From NCBI GenBank assembly GCA_031835245.1, contig JAVKOQ010000100.1, positions 62,001-126,000 on the forward strand: 64,000 nucleotides of DNA, given 5' to 3'. This DNA is from Balamuthia mandrillaris. Lineage: Eukaryota > Discosea > Longamoebia > Balamuthiidae. The notes under the pieces were generated by a model. It saw nothing but the letters and a program-made list of their open reading frames with translations, was not told where the DNA came from and made no database searches. Below are positions 45,741-55,822 of the stretch, in pieces. The position numbers and the translations under genes are program-made. The first letter of the stretch is position 1. Every line of letters starts with the position of its first letter.

Positions 45741-47128
45741 AACGACAAGAAAGAAAGAAAGAAAGAAAGAAACGACAAGAAAGAAAGAAAGAAAGAAACG
45801 ACAAGAAAGAAACGACAAGAAACGACAAGAAAGAAAGAAAGAAACGACAAGAAAGAAAGAAAGAAAGAAACGACAAGAAAGAAAGAAAGAAAGAAAGAAA
45901 GCAAGCAACAAGAAACCCAAACAGAAACAGAGAATCAAACAGAAACGAAACATAAAGCAAAACTAAGTGTTAAAAACACAACACATGCAGGAACGGGTGG
46001 TGAGAGAAGAGACAAACGAAGAACGTGCAGTCGATCCATCATTCTATGGCCGCGTTGTAGCAGAACTGGACGCCATCGGCTGGCATCATTTACTTTGGGT
46101 TGACGACACGATGACTTGTCTCAAACTTCAACAAAGGTTTGCTCCTCCTTCTTGTTCTTCTTTCTTATACTCACTACTGAAACCACCAACTAAAAAAAGT
46201 GATGAAGAAGGAAGAACTCACATCATAACATTACGGTTATCATCCGATCATCCTCAATCGGCTCCTCTATGCATGACCGATTTGCCTCAACCGCTCGTTT
46301 TGCGCTGGCATCACAAGACCAGCAACTTAAGTCACGTTCTTGTTCAGTTTAAACAGGTTAGTATTGATACAACAAAGAAGCACAAGAAGAAGAAGAAGCA
46401 CAAGCACAAAAACAAAGAAGAAACTAACAACAAATAAGGCCTTGGAAAACTATCAACCATTATGGCGAGTGATGGATGACTTTGATGATAACACCTGGGT
46501 ATTGGAACCTGATCCTGGTCATGCCTCCTATTCTTCCACTATGCGACGCATTGTTACTGGTAGATTTCCATCATCTGCTTTCTTCCTTAATTTGTAAACC
46601 GTTCTCTTGTTTATTTTATTTTACCTTCGAACAAAGGTAATCACTGTTCACTTCAGTTGAACTTGGATCCAAGCCATCCTTTCGCAGTGCCGGAATGCCG
46701 GTTGTTGGGACCGGACGCCATCGTTGGCCCTCTTCAACAAAAACTCAACTCTAATCTTCATCACTGGTTCGTTTTACATCTTTTCTTTTTTCTTCTTTCT
46801 TTTTTAAACCAAAGTTTTCATAAGGGATGAAGCAAAGTTACCGAGACAAAATCTAGAACAGATCCTCGAGCTCCACTTCCCCTCTCCCCAAACCTCCACT
46901 CGCCAAGAGTTCAGCATGGAGTGCGGCATTTGTTACAGCTACAAACAACAAACAACCAAGACAGAAACCCCAGATATCGTCTGCAACAATGCACGCTGCG
47001 GTAAACCCTTCCATCAGTACTGCCTCTATGAGTGGCTGCAGAGCATTCCTTCCACGCATCGCTCCTTTGATACGTTGTTTGGAGCGTGCCCTTATTGCAG
47101 CACGCAAATCACCGTCAAGCAGAGATGA
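44607..47128 (+). CDS. FANCL: FANCL, Fanconi anaemia E3 ubiquitin ligase
   Basis: Eight exons (44607-44774, 44823-45029, 45259-45315, 45991-46136, 46200-46356, 46439-46559, 46637-46766, 46825-47128) close in frame as 429 residues, slightly longer than human FANCL. The central double-RWD region is clear: HHLLWVDDTMTCLKL, DEEGRTHIITLRLSSD, LWRVMDDFDDNTWVLEP, NLDPSHPFAVPECRLLGPD. The C-terminal RING variant has ECGICYSY, CNNARCGKPFHQYCLYEWL and GACPYC. FANCL monoubiquitinates FANCD2/FANCI in DNA crosslink repair, so this organism probably keeps that step. The first acceptor is uncertain: 44823 keeps phase, whereas the stronger-looking site four bases earlier does not. Intron 3 (45316-45990) is unusual in being purine-rich on the coding strand. 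Confidence 0.93.
45065..45201 (+). repeat. TTC/TTCTGC repeat in FANCL intron 2
   Basis: TTGTTC and TTC units, then about ten TTCTGC hexamers. Confidence 0.9.
45357..45905 (+). repeat. AAACGACAAGAAAG satellite in FANCL intron 3
   Basis: About 550 bp of GAAA runs punctuated by more than 20 copies of AAACGACAAGAAAG at irregular 4-bp-multiple spacing. The same unit recurs at 50754-50772, 51011-51020 (partial) and, inverted, at 59257-59345. Confidence 0.9.
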
Positions 47129-47220
47129 TAGAGAACGGGAGGAATAGAGAAGGAATGAACGACAAGCAAAGCGAATGGAAGAAGAAAAACTCACCAAGTC
47201 AAAGAAAAAAAAAAGTTCTA

Positions 47221-48404
47221 TTAGAGTGTACTAATGAAATCGTCTTCGGAAAGAGAGGTAACACCGACAGGCGAAGAAGCGGCCAACAAGGCAAAACACG
47301 AATCGCACACACGCACAAGGTCCGAAACGCCCAACTCTGGAATGCTGGAGTATTTGCTGGAGCATTCCCCACAGTACAAAAGACCGCACCGCCTACGTAT
47401 CACATCAAATTGTTAGAAATCATTACTCTCTGTCTCTCTGTCTCTCTCCTCCTCCTCCTCTCACGTTCTCCAGTTCTCCTCCCGTTCTTACCTGCAATGG
47501 TGCCGCTAAATCAAAAGCCAAGTCAGCAAGTCAGAAGAATGTGGAAAGAGAGAAAAAAAGAGAGAAAGGTACCCTTCTAAGCAGTGTAAAATAGTTTTTG
47601 CATTGGTTACAACAGGGAGTGGCAGTATCCGGTTGCCACATCGGTGACAAAGAGTTGCTGCTCAGCGGAGGTGATGGAGATGTTGTGTCTATCTCACCAG
47701 AAGAAGTGGCAGCTGCGATCGCAGCCTCTTCAAAGCTTACAGTCGGGGCGGAGTGAGTCTTTGGAACGAGCTGACTGTTCATATAACTTTGAACAGCGCT
47801 CAACTTTGTCCTATGGGCTAAGCATCTCGCTGTGATGAAGAAAAAGAGACAGAGAAGGAGGAAGAGCAGAGCATGTGATGAGAGAAAAAGTATAATAACG
47901 GAAAAGGAAGAGATGAAAGTGAGATAAAGAGAAAAAAGGGACCTAGAGAGATAAATAAATGATCAACGTTAAAATCAGCGGCACTGGAGACTGCAACCCA
48001 ATTTTGCAACTTGTTCTCTCGCACGTATTGCTGTGCGATCTGCTCATCATATTAAGTTAAAAAAACTCGTTGTTCAAAGAGAGAAGAGAAAGAAGAAGAA
48101 GAAGAAGAACAAGAAGAAGAAGAAGAAGAACAAGAAGAACAAGAACAAGAAGAGCAAGAACAAGAACAAGAAGAAGATCAAGAAGACAGAATTGAGAACT
48201 AAAGAAGAGCAAAACAACTTACCGAATGAGGAACAGCCAAAGAGGAAGCGGAAGAGAGGACACTCTCGGCGAGAGTATCGACCTGCGTTGCCACAAGAAA
48301 GATGACAGTCTCTGGCGGACAATGCTTTTTCACATGTTCCACCCAAAACCTACACCGTTGCTTTGGTAAAAAAAGTCAGGCAAATTGATGGAGAGAGAGA
48401 GAGA

Positions 48405-48442
<38 letters not shown>

Positions 48443-50487
48443 CCCAAGATGAAGCTTGGAAAGGTTTGTACATAACGACGGCTGCATCCATTCCTCGATA
48501 GTACATTGCAGACATTGAGTCAAAGCGTTGTTCTCCCGCTGTTTGTTGTTGTTAATTATTGTTGGTAAAAGCCCAGTTAATAAACGGAGCGAGAGAAGAG
48601 AGGCAGTGATATTACCTGTATCCCAAAGATCAAGGGTCACTCGATGTTTATCAATAAGCATTGTTTTATGCCAAAATAAAGCTAAAAGTGAGAACAGAAA
48701 AAAAAGAACTCAGTTACTATGATAAAACACACACACACACAAAAGTAAAAGAACAAACCACAATTGGCAGGAGGAACTCGCATCGGAAAAACGCCATCAC
48801 GCAACATGTAACAAAGCGAAGTCTTGCCAACTCCTTCCTCTCCTAACAGCACTATCTTGAAGGACAATTCTTTGCCCACTTTCCTTGCCACTCTAGTGTG
48901 TTTGCGAAGCAATCTTGCCTCTTCCAAAGCTTGCAGCAAGGGTGCGATGGCTTCTTCTTGCTCTTTCTCGTCCATCTCTTCGTCTTCCTCCACTTCTTCT
49001 TCTGCTTTGTATACTTCTGCGTTAGCCTTATTTTCTTCTGGACGTTTTGCTAGTGAAGAAAAAGATAATTTTCGAATGTAGTTTGCCCTCTTTTCATCTT
49101 TCTTTCCCGTTCCCCATCTTCGCCACCATTCATCTCTTCCTTTCCGTTCTTTACCTTTCTCCTTCTTCTTGTTATTCCCCTCTTTCTTTGTCTTAACTTT
49201 CGTGTTATTCTTCTCCTCTAGTCTCACATTCTGCTTTTGTTGTTTTTGTTGCTGTTGCTTTTGTTGTTGTTTCTTTTTCTTCCGAATTGACTCTTTGAGA
49301 AGAGAGATCAAACTTTGGAAAGCCTCTTCCTCATGTTGCTGATGTTGTTCGGTGACCGCTGAAACCAAGCACTCCAAACACTTTTGTTCGAGAGAGGGAA
49401 CACGATCACCTATACATCCTCCTCCCTTTCCTCCAAAGAGAAAAGCCTGTTCTTCAATCGAAGTTCTGCGATCAGCTGTTATCGATGATGTCGCTGATGA
49501 CGATGTGAAGAAGAACAAGTCTTCATCGTCATCCTCTTGTCCTACTCTTTTCCGATTATTAGTTATTGTTTCCCTTGTCGGTCGGGACAAAGCAAAACCA
49601 GGAGAAGATGCAGGTGTGAGAGAATGAGCAGCGGAAGGGGGAGGCGATGGAGATTTTGTGGGAGGAGAAGAAGAACGAGGAGAAACTTGTTGTTTTAGTT
49701 CTTTTGATAGAACTGGAGGTGGAGAGGCTCGTCTCGGTGAAGTGGAAGAAGGAGCAGATGGTGGTGCAACGGATGAAAACGAGGAGTTATGGGCGATAAT
49801 ACTACTTCCGTTTCTATCGTCAATATTACTTACTTTTTGTTGTTGTTGTTGTTGTTGCTTTTTGGTTTGATGTTGCTCAAGCAGTCGCACGAGGGAGGTA
49901 GTGGATGCTGAAGATGGAGAAGGAGCTCTGGTATTATTTTGTTTATCTTCCATTAACTTGGCAAGAGCGGAAGGTGTTCTTCCGGCTTTGTTGATGATGC
50001 TTGTGTCAACGTCAGGGTGAGAGAGAAGTTCTTGAAGGAGGCTAAAGTGGTTTTGTTTGACGGCTATGTGGAGTACTGTGTCTCCTCTTGAGTCCTTCTG
50101 GTTGATTGCTTCTCCCTATGTAGAAGACGAATAAGAAGAAAGGAGAAAGAAGTAGGAAGACAGGAAGAAAGCAAGCAGAAAGAGGGAGAGAGGGAGGGAG
50201 GGAGGAGGGAGGGAGGGAGGGAGGAGGGAGGGAGGGAGGGAGGGAGGGGAGGGAGGGAGGGGAGGGAGGGAGGGAGGGAGGGAGGGAGGGGAGGGGAGGG
50301 AGGGGGGGAGGGAGAGGGAGGGAGGGAGGGAGGGAGGGAGGAGGGAGGGAGGGAGGGAGGGAGGGGAGGGAGGGAGGGAGGGAGGGAGGGAGGGAGGGAG
50401 GGAGGGAGGGAGGGAGGGAGGGAGGGAGGGAGGGAGGGGAGGGAGGGAGGGAGGGAGGGAGGGAGGAGGAGGGAGGGAGGAGGGAGG

Positions 50488-50522
<35 letters not shown>

Positions 50523-51522
50523 AGACAGAAAGAACCTTTGGTAAATAAAGAAGAATGACCCGAAGCGTAGCCAAGTCTCCCCGAGCTACAACAGCGGAGA
50601 TTGGGCTCTCATCTCGCTTATTCCTTGCATGCAGTTGCTGCGGGAGATCTCGCAACACTTTCGGCAATGCATCTTTTTGTTTTTTTTGTAATAAGCAAAA
50701 CGTAACGAAAAGCAGAACACCAAAAACGAGTGTGACGGAACCGCCAGAAGAGGAAACGACAAGAAAGAAAGAGTAGAGAAGAAGAAGAAGAAGAAGAAGA
50801 AGAAGAAGAAGAAGAAGAAGAAGAAGAAGAAGAAGAAGAAGAAGAAGAAGAAGAACAAGAAGAAGAACAAGAAGAAGAACAAGAAGAAGAACAAGAAGAA
50901 GAACAAGAAGAAGAAGAACAAGAAGAAGAAGAACAAGAAGAAGAAGAAGAACAAGAAGAAGAATAAGAACAAGAACAAGAACAAGAACAAGAACAAGAAC
51001 TTACGGCAAGAAAGAAACGACAAAAAAAGAAAGAAAGAAAAGTAACAAACCGGAATTGTGGTTGTTGTCAACCGACAGCAACAACAGTCGCTCAACGCAG
51101 GTGGCCCTCTCCCTATCCCCAAACTGGGCCGCCAGGCAAAGAAAATGCAGCAAAGTGTTGCCGCTCTCCTCGTCCTTCCCGTTCTCCAAGAGGCGCTGCC
51201 ACTTGCTGCTGATGCCACCTTTCCTCTTCTTCTTTTGTTTGTGTTTCTTCTTGTTCTTTTTCCTGTGGTCCATCTCCCGTTGCTGTCGTTGTGGAGCTCC
51301 TTGGCTCGCTTCACCGCCTTCCTTGTCGTCGTCGTCGCCGCAGTGGTTCGGATGATTTCCATCATCTCCTTCCGAAGCTTGGGCTTTGGCTTGGGCTTCA
51401 ATCTCCTCCTCTAAGCTCCGGTGAAGCGTGTCGATGAGAGAGAGGACGAACCAGGGGCCTTTGTTCCCTTTCTTCAGCGCTTTCACGAGCTCCACGGTGG
51501 CTTCCGCCACGGCCCCAGCCAT
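47221..51522 (-). CDS. Ankyrin - Rab GTPase - FYVE fusion protein
   Basis: Ten exons (51051-51522, 50536-50672, 48759-50115, 48616-48681, 48444-48538, 48223-48360, 47943-48039, 47573-47829, 47492-47505, 47221-47392) close in frame as 934 residues. Residues 1-260 hold ankyrin repeats (SGNTLLHFLCLAAQFGD; SRGDTVLHIAVKQNH). A long Ser/Gln/Lys low-complexity region follows. A Rab-like GTPase (about 625-790) has GEEGVGKTS and WDTAGEQRFDSMSAMYYRG, but the usual NKxD is TQVD and the switch I Thr is not evident, so nucleotide binding may be altered. A complete FYVE finger (about 855-920) has WQPD, RRHHCRRCG and VRVCDSC, which bind PtdIns3P on endosomes. It is probably an endosomal scaffold. Exon 9 is a 14-nt microexon. 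The ATG at 51522 is chosen because an upstream in-frame ATG (51606) sits within the promoter-motif cluster. Confidence 0.82.
48391..48440 (-). repeat. GA/CT microsatellite in intron 5 of the Rab-FYVE gene
   Basis: GA on the plus strand, CT on the coding strand. Confidence 0.9.
50180..50505 (-). repeat. GGGA tract, about 320 bp
   Basis: Almost uninterrupted GGGA/GGGAGGA on the plus strand, ending in GA, inside intron 2. It offers dozens of G-triplets in a row. Confidence 0.95.
50777..50999 (-). repeat. GAA / GAACAA microsatellite in intron 1
   Basis: Pure GAA then GAACAA-type units on the plus strand; flanked on both sides by partial AAACGACAAG satellite units. Confidence 0.95.
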
Positions 51523-51571
51523 GGCTTCCTGTTTGACCGGGTTAGCTTCTTTTTCTTCTTGTGGGGTTTTT

Positions 51572-51638
51572 TGTCGACTAAACCGTGTCGTCCCGACATG
51601 CAATGTCATGTCGTCATGATACAATTTCCGTGTCGTCG
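51572..51638. promoter_or_regulatory. TGTCGTCA / TGTCGAC cluster between divergent genes
   Basis: TGTCGACT at 51572-51579, TGTCGTCA at 51609-51616, and one-base variants TGTCGTCC (about 51596) and TGTCGTCG (51631-51638), between starts at 51522 (-) and 51660 (+). Confidence 0.5.
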
Positions 51639-51659
51639 TGAATAATGTAACACAGAAAA

Positions 51660-52700
51660 ATGAAACGCAGAAGGAGGGACGAAGAAGAAAGGAAAGCACT
51701 GACCTCCTCCAGGAAGGAACAGAGCTGCGCTTGTTGAACATCGTCGCGGAGACAACAACAACAACAAAGCCCGCTTCATCTTTCCCTCTTCCGTTGGAAT
51801 TGGCGTTAACCCAACTCCGCCACTGGTTGTGAAAACAACGCCTGTTGGATAGAAGCTCTTCCGGATGAGTTGCTCTGCCTCACCTTTCATCACCTTCCCG
51901 ACAACATGCTTGCCGTGGCGGCTCGTGCCTGTCGCCGATGGTTCGCCTGCTGCCCGGCTGACCTTCGGCACCGCCTCTCCATCAGCTTCGCCTGCAGCAG
52001 CCCGGCCGCCCAGCAATGGGCTCTCGCCAACGGCTGCCCCCTGGATGAGAACTGCTGCGCCATGGCCGCTCGCCACGGCAACTTGGAGGTGCTGCGATGG
52101 CTGCGAGAGGGGAAAGGATGCCCTTGGGACATTCGCACTTGTAATATGGCTGCTGAAGGTGGCCACTTGGAAGTCCTTCAATGGGCTCGCTCTCCTTCTT
52201 CTGCTTCTTTGTTGACAAAGGAAGAAGAAGAGGAGGAAGGAGAGTTCGTTTGTCCTTGGGGACGAGCAACTTGTTGTATGGCAGCCAGAGGAGGTCACTT
52301 GGAGGTGCTGCAGTGGCTTCGAGAGAAAGGATGCCCCTGGGACGAATGGACCTGCGAGGAGGCCGCCCGTGGTGGCCACCTGGAGGTGTTGCAATGGTGC
52401 AAAGCGAATGGATGCCCTTGGGACTGGTGCACGCCCGTGGCGGCAGCCGAGAGGGGAGACCTTCCCATGCTGGAGTACATTTACAGCTGCCAGCAACAGG
52501 AAGAGCTGAACAGTTACAGCAGACAGCTTAAGCTGTGGCCAAGGAATGTTTGCGTGGCAGCAGCTGAGGGAGGACACCTGCCGGTGTTGCAATGGCTGAA
52601 AGGGTACGGCCTTTATTATGGCCGGGAAGATGATGGGGTCTGTGAGATAGCAGCAAACCGAGGGGACGTAGAGATGTTGGAGTGGCTCAAAAGTGGGTGA
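51660..52700 (+). CDS. F-box and ankyrin-repeat protein
   Basis: Exons 51660-51732 and 51856-52700 encode 305 residues. After a basic N terminus the junction creates an F-box (SLPDELLCLTFHHLP, then AARACRRW). Six or more ankyrin-like units follow, each with the core GHLEVLQWLRE and GCPWD(E/W)WTC (for example RHGNLEVLRWLREGKGCPWD), a type common in amoebae and large DNA viruses of protists. The F-box would recruit an SCF ubiquitin ligase and the repeats would bind a substrate. The first exon is inferred from phase only and its acceptor lacks a strong pyrimidine tract; without it the protein would start at the ATG at 51906, inside the F-box. The gene ends 147 bp from the convergent LTD gene. 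Confidence 0.72.
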
Positions 52701-52846
52701 ATGCTTCAGCAGCTGGAACAGGATGACGATGGAGCGAGTGCGGCCATGCGGCAGTGGTTGCAGCCAACAGCGTGGCGTGATTAGACTCGGTGGTGGGTTA
52801 GACTCGAGGGATAACACATGAATGAAGGAATAAAACTATTCCATTC

Positions 52847-53859
52847 TTAAGCCTTGCGCACAGGCGGCTCTACAGTAGCCGGAATGGCATCTTCAGGGAA
52901 AACATAAAGCTTGTCCACGAGCTCTCCTTTGTTGTTGTAAATAGCAGCTGCATCCCCTTTGTCGTTCCAGATGTAACGCTTGGTCCAGAGGAAGGAAGCG
53001 GGAGGGTTGTGACGGGGCTCGCTCTGACGACCGCTCCAAATGGCCACCGATTGACCCGGTTGCAACTGACAGTCTCTATCGGGTCCTCCGAAGAGGAAGT
53101 ATTGGTCTCCGACGACGCTCCTCAGGAACCATCCTTTTGGTGTTTTGAAAGAAGTGAGAAACACGGCATACGACAAAAGCAAGAAAGCGAAGAAAGAACC
53201 TGAAAGATCGACAACTTCGGAGGAATGGTTCAACAAGACAACACACTCTTCCTTCAGCAGCATCGACTGAATGATGACCTGCTCCTGGCGACTTGGAGGC
53301 GGCTGTTCCGTTCTCTCGTCCACCACTTCTCCTTGGGCGTTCTTAAGCACAGCTTTGTCCCCTTTGTCGTTCCAGATGTAACGCTTGGTCCAGAAGAAGG
53401 AAGAAGGCGGGTTGTGACGAGCCTCGTTGGCTCCGCCGGACCATATGGTAACGCTGCCTCCAGCTTTTTTGTTTCAGTTTTTTTGAAAAGTGAATAAACC
53501 ACAAAACAACAAAAAGTTCTTAAGGAAAAGGTGAATAGAAAGAAACCCTTTAGCACGAATTTTTCTTCAAAGACAAAGTTTTGGTTGCCTGTAACGCTTT
53601 GTAGGATCCAACCGGACAGGTCAACGTCTTCCAGGCCATCGTTGAGAAGGGTAACGCAGTCTCCCTTCAAGTCCAAGCTTATGATCCGAACGCCCGCCGC
53701 GGCGGCCGCTTTCTCTCCCTCGGACCTGGCCTTCTTTGTCGCTCCCGCCTCCTCCTGTTGCTCTTCCTCCTCCTTTTCTTTGTCCTTGGTTTGTGGACTC
53801 ACCACCACCTCCTCCTCCTCGTCGGAACGAGCTCTCTTCGTGCCTTGTGTTGTTGCCAT
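52847..53859 (-). CDS. Protein with two tandem lamin-tail domains
   Basis: Exons 53547-53859, 53200-53463 and 52847-53133 encode 287 residues. A charged Glu/Lys-rich N terminus (with KKAR and KRAR basic clusters) is followed by two immunoglobulin-like lamin-tail domains. Each has the family layout: CVTLLN or CVVLLN, VDLSGW, a Phe-rich strand (NFVFEE, YFLFGG), VTIWSGG or VAIWSGR, RHNPP, SFFWTKRYIWNDKGD and a final strand (KNAQGEVV, NNKGELV). The two copies are similar in sequence, so they arose by internal duplication. Lamin-tail domains occur in nuclear lamins and in secreted or nuclease proteins of microbes. No signal peptide is seen; the basic clusters could direct it to the nucleus, but that is inference. 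Confidence 0.8.
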
Positions 53860-54291
53860 TTGTTTTTTTTGCTCCCGCGGTAACGCTTTGTCGGCGTTTA
53901 ATATAGCGCAAAAATTTGAATAATGTGTGGAACGTGGAGAATGAATGGTATTTGAGTTATAATAAAATTCGTTACATGCCAAGCGTTCCACACATTCCAA
54001 ACATATTTTTCAATATACGCCCAGAGACGAAAACTACTATCGGTGGGGTATATGGATGGGTTGGCTTGACGAAGGAACTAAAACAACAACGGACGATGCC
54101 TTCGCCGCGAAACGGTGCAACTGAACGGACCGGTTGTTTCTCTATGTTTGGTTGTGAAAGAGAAAGAAAAGTAAATTCAATCTCACAAAAGAAACAGTGA
54201 AAACTCCATTTAACATCAATTGTTTATGTCTTTCGTTTAGAGACCGACGAGGCAACCTGGAATAAGAAAGACGAACAAAGAAGAAGAAAGG
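53860..54291. other. Divergent promoter region
   Basis: AT-rich in parts with two copies of GGAACGC/GCGTTCC facing each other near 53927 and 53983 (GTGTGGAACG and CGTTCCACAC, a perfect 10-bp inverted repeat). No gene seen. Confidence 0.5.
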
Positions 54292-54436
54292 ATGGAGGTA
54301 CCACTCGTATCCGAAGAGCGATTAAGAGTGAGCCTTAGGTCGATGTGGCAATGGACCAAAGACATGGTGGACCCTTCCTCCCATCGCCTTTATTACGAGT
54401 TCGATCCCGTGCATGACCTCGGCCGACTGTTTGTTG

Positions 54437-54467
<31 letters not shown>

Positions 54468-55681
54468 GAAAAAAAGGAAAAAGAAGAAGAACTTACTGTC
54501 TTGAATTTTCAATCAAAACAAAGGAGTGACCAGTGTCCAATAAGAGACATCGGAGCCATCTATCAAACTGCTCTCCTTGGCAGCTACCTGCAAACGCATG
54601 AGCTCGACCCGTTGATTCGGTTGTGGATCGATCGTTACGTCCCTTCTTTTGTTGTCCCTTTGGAGAAGCCACGACAAAGGAAGGAAGCAGAAGGAGAGGA
54701 ACCGCCACTTCAACTTGACGCGGAAAGATTGGGAGAACCGGCTTCGATCGCTCATAGCGCGTTTATGATTCTGAGTTTGTTGACGTTCAAAGAAGAAGCA
54801 GAGAGAGGAGAGAGAAGAAGAGAAGCAGAAGGAGAAAGAAGAAGACGAAGAGAAAGAGAGATAGCTGTTGGATTAGCGAATGGAATTGTGAAGCAACAGA
54901 GAAGAGATGGCTCGTACAAAGTGTTCTTTGAGGAGGGAATGCCTGATGGGAGTGCGGTGCTTCTATATCCCGGTTGTTCCTCCGCTATCTTCTCATTTAT
55001 TGTTTCATGTCTTTTTTTTTCTTCGTTTCTGATGTTCTTTTTTCAGGAGAAGCAATGTTAGCCTTGATGGCGACGTACGAAGCAACCAAAGATGAAAAGT
55101 ACCTCCGCTCCGTGCAACACGCTCATCCCTTTTACAGCTCGTTGTTCCTGCAAGGCAAAGTCCCTTCCGACCATCTCATCTTCTTTGCTAATTGGTTCAG
55201 TCAAAGTTCTGCTCCGCTCTTCCAACATCTGCCTACGTTGAAAGACGGGCAAGAAGAAAGAGAAGAAGTGAAAAGAGTTGTGGTGAAGCTCTTTGATTAC
55301 ATCGTGGAGCGGGTTGGATACTTTGAGCGCGTGTCGCAGGCTCCAAACGAAATGGCAACCGTGGAGGTGGCTTGTGCTTTGGAAGGACTGGCGGATGCTT
55401 ATTTTGTTCTTTGCTCTCCATCAGGAGAAGAAGCAAGAGAAAAAGAGGAAGAAAGAAGAAGAAAAGAAAAGTGGAAAAGGAGTTGCGGTATTGCCATTCA
55501 CTTCTTGTTGATGGTTCAAAGGAAGGAAGATAAAGCAGAAAAAGGAGGAAAGAGTACGAATAAGAAAAGAGGAGCGGGCGGATTTGGACACATGTTACAG
55601 TATCCAAAGCAACGTGTGGACGTAACTGGGCATGTGCTCAGCGGCTTCATCAAGGTGATTGAGCACCGTGTTTTTGCCTGA
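54292..55681 (+). CDS. Probable (alpha/alpha)-barrel protein of unknown activity
   Basis: Exons 54292-54428, 54524-54972 and 55047-55681 encode 406 residues. The second junction restores YPGEAMLALMATYEATKDEKYL, a motif style found in six-hairpin (alpha/alpha)6 barrel proteins, where helix pairs carry aromatic and acidic active-site residues. Other helix-pair signs are IRDIGAIYQTALLGSYL, VGLANGIVKQQRRDGSY, APNEMATVEVACALEGLADAY and a C-terminal GGFGHMLQYPKQRVDVTGH. Two Glu/Arg-rich low-complexity inserts interrupt the fold. A carbohydrate-active or epimerase role is possible, but I cannot assign a substrate. No signal peptide is seen, so it is probably cytosolic. The first donor (54428) is chosen by phase. 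Confidence 0.6.
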
Positions 55682-55822
55682 TGGTTTGATATTGTGGTGT
55701 TCGAACGAGCAAAACTGTATAAGAAAATGCAACATTTCCCTACTTCTGTTAAACAAGTACATTGAATGAAATAAAAAGAACATAGTGAAGAAACATACAT
55801 ACACGCGCAGCCGATGCCAACG

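Noticed and set aside
45357-45905. A CRISPR array
   Set aside because: The repeat has no unique spacers; it is a simple GAAA tract with a recurring core.
51660-52700. Ankyrin gene acquired from a giant virus
   Set aside because: The repeat style occurs in amoebae as well as their viruses, and base composition matches its neighbours; no evidence favours transfer.
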